A stretch of DNA of 64,000 nt from Acidobacteriota bacterium (lineage in GTDB: Bacteria; Acidobacteriota; Thermoanaerobaculia; Gp7-AA8; JAHWKK01). Below the pieces are notes generated by a model. It made no database searches, was not told the DNA's origin, and was given only the letters and a program-made list of their open reading frames with translations. The translations under genes were made by a program, and so were the position numbers. This document shows positions 57,548-64,000 of the stretch, one piece after another; the stretch's first letter is position 1, and each line of letters begins with the position of its first letter. The stretch covers positions 93,316-157,315 of the forward strand of contig JAHWKK010000002.1 of assembly GCA_019347945.1 (NCBI GenBank), written 5' to 3'.

Positions 57548-58656
57548 GCCAGAACCTCCCTCAGCAGTTCGCTCATCCGACTGATGAAACCGCTTCTGGG
57601 AAATCGGGATGCTCGATCGCGCAGAACCGGGCGGTCCCAGTCGATTCTCTCGGCCGCCAGCATCGCCTCCTCGAGCCCTGATACCTGATCATCGTAGAGG
57701 ATGCCGGTCTTCTGGTGGATCACGGAGTCGACCACGCCTCCCTCCGACGGGGCGACGACCGGCGTTCCGAGCGCCATCGCCTCCAGCGCGGTGATGCCGA
57801 AATCCTCGACACCGGGAATCACCAGCGATCTCGCACAGCCTACCAGGTCGAACAGCTCCTCACGATCGACGTGCCCTCTGAACTCCGCGACGCTTCCCCA
57901 TCGCGACTCCAGCCGGCGCCGGTCCGGTCCAGTGCCGATGATGATCAGCTTCCGGGCGATCCGGCTTGCGGCCACGATCGCCCGCTCGACTCGCTTGTAG
58001 GGAACCAGCGCGGATACCACCACGTGCCACTGGTCCCGCCCCTCGGGCAGCGGTTCGCTGAGAAATGAGTCGTCGACAAAGGGGTGTACGACATCCGCGT
58101 CGCAACCGTAGTAATCGCGGATACGCTGTCGCACGAAGCTCGAGTTCGCAATGAAGCGGTCGACTCCGGCCGAGCTGGAGACATCCCACCGCCTGAGAGC
58201 CGGCGCGAGCGCGCTCGCGGCGAGTCTCTGAATCGGCCGGCCCGGCGGGAAGTAATCGTCGAATCGGTCCCAGACGTACCTCATCGGGGTATGGCAATAG
58301 GAAACGTGGGGAACCCCTCCCGTGTCGACGCCCTTCGCGACACAATGACTCGAGGAAACCACCAGATCGTATTCGCGGAAATCCCACGCGCGGACCGCGG
58401 CGGGGAACAGCGGGAGGAGGTACCGATAGTTCGGAATCTTCGAGGCGAGCCGCTGGAGCGATGAGGTCGTGATCGAGTGGGCCTCGAGCTCAGGAGAAAC
58501 GGATCCTTCGAAATGGAAGAGCGTGTAGAGGTCCGCGCCGGGGAAAATCTCGAGAATCGCCTCGAGCACCTGTTCCCCTCCGCGCATCCCCGTGAGCCAG
58601 TCGTGAACGACGGCGACTTTCAGATTCCCGAGAGGATTACGCTCAGTCGTTCGCAC
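57544..58656 (-). CDS. Family 4 glycosyltransferase
   Basis: A 370-residue GT-B enzyme. The N-terminal fold has VAVVHDWLTGMRGGEQVLEA and SYCHTPMRYVWDRFDDYF, a sequence typical of mannosyl/rhamnosyl transferases in exopolysaccharide clusters. The C-terminal donor domain has VVSALVPYKRVERAIVAA, LIIIGTGPDRRRL, and the E-x7-E motif in GVEDFGITALEAMALGTPVV. Acceptor and sugar are unknown. The GTG start at 58656 has GGAG 5 nt upstream and overlaps the zinc-ribbon gene by 14 nt. Coupled to the phosphoglycosyl transferase gene. Confidence 0.9.
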   Translation of the reverse strand: MRTTERNPLGNLKVAVVHDWLTGMRGGEQVLEAILEIFPGADLYTLFHFEGSVSPELEAHSITTSSLQRLASKIPNYRYLLPLFPAAVRAWDFREYDLVVSSSHCVAKGVDTGGVPHVSYCHTPMRYVWDRFDDYFPPGRPIQRLAASALAPALRRWDVSSSAGVDRFIANSSFVRQRIRDYYGCDADVVHPFVDDSFLSEPLPEGRDQWHVVVSALVPYKRVERAIVAASRIARKLIIIGTGPDRRRLESRWGSVAEFRGHVDREELFDLVGCARSLVIPGVEDFGITALEAMALGTPVVAPSEGGVVDSVIHQKTGILYDDQVSGLEEAMLAAERIDWDRPVLRDRASRFPRSGFISRMSELLREVLA

Positions 58657-58834
58657 CCGACTCCGCTTTTCCGGGGGTCGAGGCGAGCGGATACTCCCCC
58701 GTCCGCGCTGCACATTTTCTGCAGTGAAAGTCGTACTCGAAGTAGTCCTCGGCTGGAGTTTCGCTGAGACACTGGACACAGACATGTTTTCCGGTTCGCC
58801 CCGGGCGGAGCCTCGGTACGGATTCCTCGTTCAT
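58643..58834 (-). CDS. Small zinc-ribbon protein preceding the exopolysaccharide genes
   Basis: A 63-residue protein with one zinc ribbon: Cys-x2-Cys in VCVQCLSE and FHCRKCAAR, 15 residues apart, preceded by a basic stretch (RLRPGRTGKH). Start chosen at MNEESVPRLRPG; longer forms upstream are not supported. Its stop overlaps the GT4 start by 14 nt, so both are co-translated. The role is unknown; a small regulator or RNA/protein-binding module is possible. Confidence 0.6.
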   Translation of the reverse strand: MNEESVPRLRPGRTGKHVCVQCLSETPAEDYFEYDFHCRKCAARTGEYPLASTPGKAESGAND

Positions 58835-58998
58835 CGTCTCGACGCCCCGGCATGATACGTGCCGCGGACGACCAGCGTCCATACGCGATGACCCCTGTGT
58901 GAAATAATCGCCTGAATCGCCAGCTCACCGATCGAGTCGCCCGCCGAGTGTAAACAGAGCTTCTCGATTCTGCGCCCATGCAACCGACAGGAGGTCAG

Positions 58999-59079
58999 AT
59001 GATCAGCAAACTTTCGCGGGCCTTCGTGCTCGGGACATTCCTCCTGGCTCTTCCCGCTCTCTACATCGCTCCGCAGTGA
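58999..59079 (+). CDS. 26-residue hydrophobic leader ORF coupled to ribD
   Basis: A short ORF that starts ATG after a near-perfect AGGAGGT ribosome site (4 nt spacing) and encodes a basic start (MISKLSRAF) and a hydrophobic helix (VLGTFLLALPALYIA). Its TGA overlaps the ribD GTG as GTGA. It could be a true micro-protein inserted in the inner membrane or a leader that sets ribD translation by coupling. No FMN riboswitch consensus was recognised in the preceding gap. Confidence 0.6.
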   Translation: MISKLSRAFVLGTFLLALPALYIAPQ

Positions 59080-60197
59080 GACCGGAAACGGCGTCGGTCG
59101 ATCGGAAGTTCATGATGCGAGCTCTCGAGCTCGCGAAAAAGGGTCTTTATTCGGTCAGCCCCAATCCCATGGTCGGGGCCGTGGTGGTCCACGACGGAGA
59201 GATCATCGGGGAAGGGTGGCACGAACGTGCCGGCAAGGCGCACGCGGAGATTCTGGCGCTCGATTCCGTTTCGCGGGATCCGCGAGGATCGACGTTGTAC
59301 GTGACGCTCGAGCCCTGCCGCCATCACGGTCGCACACCTCCCTGCGTCGACCGGATCCTCCACAGCGGCATCGCGCGGGCCGTCATCGCAACCGAAGATC
59401 CGGGCGAAGCGATGTCGGGCGAGTCGGTTCGCCAGCTCCAGGAGCAGGGACTCGACGTCACCACCGGGATCTGCCGCGACGAGGCCGAACGTCTCAATGA
59501 AGTGTTCCTCCGGTCCGTCAGAAGCGGCCGGCCGTTCATCGCGATCAAGGCCGCGATGACGCTCGACGGAAAAATGGCCACCGAATCCGGCAGGAGCCAG
59601 TGGATCACCTCCGATGAGGCGCGTCGTCGCGGACTGGAGCTGCGCGAGCGGTACGACGCCATTCTGACCGGGAGCGGAACCGTGAGGGCTGACGATCCGC
59701 GTCTCACACGCCGGCTCGGGCTCGCCTCGTCGATCCAGAAGCACACCAGAGTGATCCTCGATGCCTCCGGGACCCTACCGCTCTCGGCCGGCGTCATCAA
59801 TGACGGTGCGGCCCCGACGCTGGTTTTCACCCCGAACCCCGGACGATACGAAAGCTCGGTTTGCGAAGCGATCGAAGCGCCAGCCGAGTCGGGACGGATC
59901 GATCTCGACTTCGTCCTCGGCGATCTCGGTCGCCGCGGAATTCGCTCGCTGCTGACCGAAGGGGGACCATCGATCATCCGATCGTTCGTCGATGCCGGGC
60001 GCTGGGACAAGATCTACGCCTTCATCGCGCCTCTTCTCGCCGGCGGCAGCGAACGCTACGGTTTTCTTTCGGGATCGGTCGTGGCCGATCTCGATCAGGC
60101 CGTGAGATTTCGCTTCGATGAGATCGAGAGGATCGATCCCGACGTCCTGCTCATCGCCCGGCCACTGAAGCGAGCGACGCACGAGTCGGATTCGTGA
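59076..60197 (+). CDS. ribD: Riboflavin biosynthesis protein RibD (deaminase/reductase)
   Basis: A bifunctional enzyme for two successive riboflavin steps. The N-terminal deaminase domain (about 12-155) has the zinc motif KAHAEILAL and PCRHHGRTPPC. The C-terminal reductase domain binds NADPH: IKAAMTLDGKMATESGRSQW, AILTGSGTVRADDPRL and LLTEGGPSIIRSFVDAG. Length 373 is usual. The GTG at 59076 overlaps the stop of the leader ORF; a Met at residue 13 or 14 is another possible start but has no ribosome site. Other rib genes are not in the window. Confidence 0.95.
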   Translation: MRPETASVDRKFMMRALELAKKGLYSVSPNPMVGAVVVHDGEIIGEGWHERAGKAHAEILALDSVSRDPRGSTLYVTLEPCRHHGRTPPCVDRILHSGIARAVIATEDPGEAMSGESVRQLQEQGLDVTTGICRDEAERLNEVFLRSVRSGRPFIAIKAAMTLDGKMATESGRSQWITSDEARRRGLELRERYDAILTGSGTVRADDPRLTRRLGLASSIQKHTRVILDASGTLPLSAGVINDGAAPTLVFTPNPGRYESSVCEAIEAPAESGRIDLDFVLGDLGRRGIRSLLTEGGPSIIRSFVDAGRWDKIYAFIAPLLAGGSERYGFLSGSVVADLDQAVRFRFDEIERIDPDVLLIARPLKRATHESDS

Positions 60198-60226
60198 AGT
60201 TTCGACTGCTGCTTCTTCCACCGCGT

Positions 60227-60232
60227 TAGAAT
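60227..60232 (+). promoter_or_regulatory. -10 box TAGAAT 6 nt before the membrane-protein ATG (leaderless candidate)
   Basis: TAGAAT is followed by TCGCGA and the ATG; there is no space for a ribosome site. A TTCGAC at 60201 is a poor and distant -35. Confidence 0.5.
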
Positions 60233-60238
60233 TCGCGA

Positions 60239-60784
60239 ATGCTCACGTGCAGCCACTGCGGAGTACCTTTCGAAGTGAACGACGCCGAGTGCAGCTCGTG
60301 CGGAAAATCGTTCACAAGCTACGGGTTTCTCGACAACCCGCGGCGAACGATCGGGGTCTGGCTCTTCTCGGTCTATCTGATCGGCAGCGGCATGACCTCC
60401 TTCGCCCTCGTTCCCTACTTCGCCCTGCTTCAGTTCGCCAGCTCCGAACCGGGTCTCGCCGAGTTCGCCGGAATCTTCTCTCGTGAGCTCGGGATCGCGC
60501 TGCTCGTCGCCGGCACCCTCGAGCTCGTCGCCGGCTTCCTGCTCTTCACTCTGAAGAAGGCTGCCATCCCCTTCATGCTCCTCGCGCTCATCGCGGGATT
60601 TTTTGCGGCCATTCCGATCATCAACCACATCGGAGCTTCCGGACCGCTGATGACGATCACGGTCGGATTCGTTTTCAGCGTTGCCGTTCAGATCGTCGCA
60701 CTCTGGTATGCGTGGCGGCTTGCCGCCGAGGGGATTCTCGGCTGGACTCCCGACAGGATCAGAGCGAAAGGGTTTTCTTACTGA
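60239..60784 (+). CDS. Membrane protein with N-terminal zinc ribbon
   Basis: A 181-residue protein: residues 4-21 form a C-x2-C ... C-x2-C zinc ribbon (CSHCGVPFEVNDAECSSCG), then four hydrophobic helices (about 39-64, 84-103, 106-126 and 136-160). Such zinc-ribbon plus four-helix proteins are common uncharacterised inner-membrane proteins; no family name can be given. There is no ribosome site. Its TGA overlaps the dipeptidase ATG (TGATG... arrangement), so the two are co-expressed. Confidence 0.78.
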   Translation: MLTCSHCGVPFEVNDAECSSCGKSFTSYGFLDNPRRTIGVWLFSVYLIGSGMTSFALVPYFALLQFASSEPGLAEFAGIFSRELGIALLVAGTLELVAGFLLFTLKKAAIPFMLLALIAGFFAAIPIINHIGASGPLMTITVGFVFSVAVQIVALWYAWRLAAEGILGWTPDRIRAKGFSY

Positions 60785-62061
60785 TGAAGGACATCTCCCC
60801 CCGCTTCATCCCGAAGATCTTCGCGCTGCTCCTTCTCGGCGTGCTCTCGATCACGATTTCTGCGGACGAGTACGAAGACCGCGCAAGAGAAATCCTCCGC
60901 AGGGTTCCACTCATCGATGGGCACAACGACGTCCCGTGGACGCTTCGGGAAGCGGTTGCCAACCACATCGCCCGAGTCGATCTGAGCCGTGACACCACGA
61001 CGCTCCCCGCCCCGATGCACACCGACATCCCCCGGCTGCGAAGGGGAATGGTCGGTGCGCAGTTCTGGTCGGTCTATGTGCCGGCAGACCTCGAGGAGCC
61101 GGTAGCCGTCCAGACGACCCTCGAACAGATCGACGTCGCAAAGCGGATCACCGCTGCGTATCCTACGGTCTTCGAGCTGGCACTGGACGCGGACGACATC
61201 GAGCGCATCCACCGCTCAGGAAAAATTGCGTCGCTCATCGGAATGGAGGGAGGACATTCGATCGGATCATCACTCGCGGTTCTGCGGCAGATGTACGAGC
61301 TTGGCGCCCGCTACATGACGATCACGCACTCCGACAACACTCCGTGGGCAGATTCCGCCACCGACGACCCGGAACACGACGGCCTCACTCAATTCGGTGA
61401 AGAAGTAATTCGTGAGATGGCGCGACTCGGAATGCTCGTCGACATGTCTCACCTCGCCGAAACGACGATGCACGACATCCTCGACGTCACACCGGCTCCC
61501 GTGATCTTCTCCCACTCGTCTGCCCGGGCGCTCAATGCCCATCCCCGAAACGTGCCCGACGCCGTCCTGAGGAGACTTCCGGAGAACGGCGGGGTCGTCA
61601 TGGTCACGTTCGTTCCTTCCTTCATCTCCGAAGAGGTGCGCCAGTGGCGTGCTGCGAGAGACGCGGAAGAAGCCCGGCTGAAATCACTCTGGACGGGACG
61701 TCCGGACGCAGTCGCGGCCGCATTCGCCAAGTGGCAGCTCGAGCATCCATCCCCCGTGGCGACGCTGAGCCAGGTCGCCGACCACATCTATCACATCCGA
61801 GCCGTCGCGGGGATCGATCACATCGGCATCGGCTCGGATTTCGACGGGATCTCGTCGACGCCGACGGGCCTCGAGGGAGTCGAGACGTTCCCTGCGCTCT
61901 TCGCCGAGCTTCTCCGTCGCGGATATTCGGACAATGACTTCGAAAAGATTGCAGGCCTCAATGTCCTTCGGGTGATGCGACGAAGCGAAGAGGTTGCCGC
62001 GGAGCTGCAGCGCGCCCGGCCACCCTCCGATGCCCTCATCACGGAGCTCGACCGGGAGTGA
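60784..62061 (+). CDS. Exported membrane dipeptidase (M19/renal dipeptidase family)
   Basis: A 425-residue zinc dipeptidase with a signal peptide (FIPKIFALLLLGVLSITISA). Metal ligands: His and Asp in DGHNDVPW, the bridging Glu in SLIGMEGGHSIG, His in VIFSHSSARAL plus a following His, and the Asp in GIGSDFDG. Members hydrolyse dipeptides with L- or D-residues, so it may recycle cell-wall or dietary peptides in the periplasm. Start at ATG 60784, sharing a base with the previous stop; the in-frame extension to 60712 is inside the membrane-protein gene. The stop overlaps kdsB. Confidence 0.93.
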   Translation: MKDISPRFIPKIFALLLLGVLSITISADEYEDRAREILRRVPLIDGHNDVPWTLREAVANHIARVDLSRDTTTLPAPMHTDIPRLRRGMVGAQFWSVYVPADLEEPVAVQTTLEQIDVAKRITAAYPTVFELALDADDIERIHRSGKIASLIGMEGGHSIGSSLAVLRQMYELGARYMTITHSDNTPWADSATDDPEHDGLTQFGEEVIREMARLGMLVDMSHLAETTMHDILDVTPAPVIFSHSSARALNAHPRNVPDAVLRRLPENGGVVMVTFVPSFISEEVRQWRAARDAEEARLKSLWTGRPDAVAAAFAKWQLEHPSPVATLSQVADHIYHIRAVAGIDHIGIGSDFDGISSTPTGLEGVETFPALFAELLRRGYSDNDFEKIAGLNVLRVMRRSEEVAAELQRARPPSDALITELDRE

Positions 62062-62807
62062 GCGCTTCGTCCGCGGGTGGGACCGTCGTCGTCATCCCTT
62101 CCCGCTATGGCTCGACGAGATTCCCCGGCAAGGCTCTCGTCCCGATCGCCGGCAAATCGCTGATCAGCCGCGTGTGGGAGAGAGTGATCGAGGCCCGGAT
62201 TCCCGCTGGAGTCTGGGTGGCGACCGACGACCCCAGGATCGAGCAGCACGTCCGCGAGATCGGAGGCCGGGTCGTGATGACTCCCGGCGACTGTGCAACG
62301 GGAACCGATCGGATCGCCGCCGCGATCGATGCGATCCGCGACGAGCTCGGACGCGAGCCGGCGTTTGTGATCAACGTCCAGGGAGACGAGCCGCTGATCG
62401 ATCCGGAGCTCGTCGATCGAATCGCGTCGACGCTCGAGAGCAGCGGCGCGGACGTGGTCACTCTCGCCTGCCCGCTGGGTGCACCGGACGAGCTCGACCG
62501 TCCGGACGTCGTCAAGGTCGTGACCGATCTCGAGAGCTATGCGCTCTATTTTTCGCGCTCGCCGATCCCGCACGGCAACACGCAGACAGCCCGCCGGCAC
62601 ATCGGGGTCTACGGATTCCGCTCGGAGGTCCTGCGCCAGTTCACAGAGCTCCCTCCTTCTCCTCTGGAGCGCTCCGAAAAGCTCGAACAGTTGCGACTTC
62701 TTCAGAACGGATTTAAAATTCTGGTGCTGGAGACGGATCGACCGCATCAGGGCGTGGACCAGCCAGAGGACGTCGCCCGGGTCGAGCGGGCCCTGGAAAG
62801 CGAATGA
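62058..62807 (+). CDS. kdsB: 3-deoxy-manno-octulosonate cytidylyltransferase (CMP-Kdo synthetase)
   Basis: Activates Kdo with CTP for the inner core of lipopolysaccharide, good evidence for an LPS-bearing outer membrane. The 249 residues show the nucleotide loop VVIPSRYGSTRFPGKALVPI, WVATDDPRI, GDCATGTDRIA, INVQGDEPLI, HIGVYGFR and KLEQLRLL. GTG start overlapping the dipeptidase stop (GTGA). The Kdo producer genes kdsA and kdsD are not here. pyrG follows after 204 nt and supplies CTP, its substrate. Confidence 0.96.
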   Translation: MSASSAGGTVVVIPSRYGSTRFPGKALVPIAGKSLISRVWERVIEARIPAGVWVATDDPRIEQHVREIGGRVVMTPGDCATGTDRIAAAIDAIRDELGREPAFVINVQGDEPLIDPELVDRIASTLESSGADVVTLACPLGAPDELDRPDVVKVVTDLESYALYFSRSPIPHGNTQTARRHIGVYGFRSEVLRQFTELPPSPLERSEKLEQLRLLQNGFKILVLETDRPHQGVDQPEDVARVERALESE

Positions 62808-62918
62808 CGCAATTCTGTAAACCAGGACATGGGGAGTCGAGTTGAGCGGCGTCCGCCGCCAACGCCCGAGCCACCAGCAGTCCCCACCCCTCTCTTCCCC
62901 ATCAGGCACCGTAACTGA

Positions 62919-64000
<1,082 letters not shown>

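Noticed and set aside
58835..58998. FMN riboswitch ahead of ribD
   Set aside because: I could not find the conserved RFN element boxes; the gap contains a coupled short ORF instead.

Overview
The window is a 64 kb stretch of a GC-rich, densely coded chromosome. The organism appears to be a Gram-negative (two-membrane) bacterium: it has a complete Tol-Pal system, several lipoproteins, a CMP-Kdo synthetase gene and undecaprenyl-phosphate sugar transfer. A DivIVA protein, a yggS-yggT-divIVA division cluster, the ribosomal order rplM-rpsI-rpsB-tsf and dispersed TCGTCATTCTGAGC-type repeats would fit Acidobacteriota. That placement is inference; there is no rRNA here to settle it. No phage, insertion sequence, CRISPR array or plasmid backbone is visible. 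GTG and TTG starts and ATGA, GTGA or TTGA start/stop overlaps are frequent.

Layout. 0-6.1 kb: ferredoxin-NADP reductase, an M48 metalloprotease lipoprotein, and a compact nuoB-nuoCD-nuoI operon (the connecting module of complex I without its membrane or NADH modules). 6.1-10.6 kb: PilZ protein, AI-2E-type permease, Ca2+/Na+ antiporter, gatB. 10.6-15.8 kb: tRNA-Arg, then tolQ-tolR-tolA-tolB-pal-cpoB and rpsT. 15.8-16.1 kb: composite inverted repeats. 16.1-20.0 kb, minus strand: zinc-ribbon coiled-coil protein, yggS, yggT, divIVA, hutI and an ftsB-like gene. 20.1-23.1 kb: a CAU tRNA, LysM protein, lytic transglycosylase and GDSL esterase. 23.1-25.0 kb: an ABC exporter. From 41.5 kb down to 25.1 kb the minus strand carries a nearly unbroken housekeeping run: copA-cutA-pyrH-frr-ispD-ispF-gltX-pyrD-rplM-rpsI-rpsB-tsf-uvrA, then PDZ protein-histidine kinase-response regulator.

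41.7-47 kb: DUF2911 protein, a small zinc protein, a second CAU tRNA immediately before tilS, then an hpt-like gene and ftsH. 47-53.3 kb: SWIB protein, and a deoC-ALDH-short ALDH cluster that could oxidise acetaldehyde released from deoxyribose-5-phosphate, preceded by a 12-repeat Kelch protein and a TPR protein. 53.4-53.7 kb: a second copy of the composite repeat. 53.7-59 kb: M28 peptidase, a Lipoprotein_15-type lipoprotein, and exopolysaccharide genes (phosphoglycosyl transferase, GT4 glycosyltransferase, zinc-ribbon micro-protein). 59-64 kb: a 26-codon leader ORF coupled to ribD, a membrane protein, M19 dipeptidase, kdsB and the 5' part of pyrG, cut by the window end.

Most notable points: (1) the hpt gene between tilS and ftsH has lost hallmark catalytic acids and looks like a pseudoenzyme; (2) a REPIN-like composite element of about 165 nt occurs at two loci 37 kb apart; (3) six genes have a -10-like box 6-8 nt before the start codon, the arrangement of leaderless mRNAs; (4) an ALDH-like protein lacking the catalytic domain sits next to an intact ALDH; (5) the copper-type P-ATPase carries CPW instead of CPC; (6) a CAU tRNA lies 10 nt before tilS, whose enzyme modifies tRNA-Ile(CAU).
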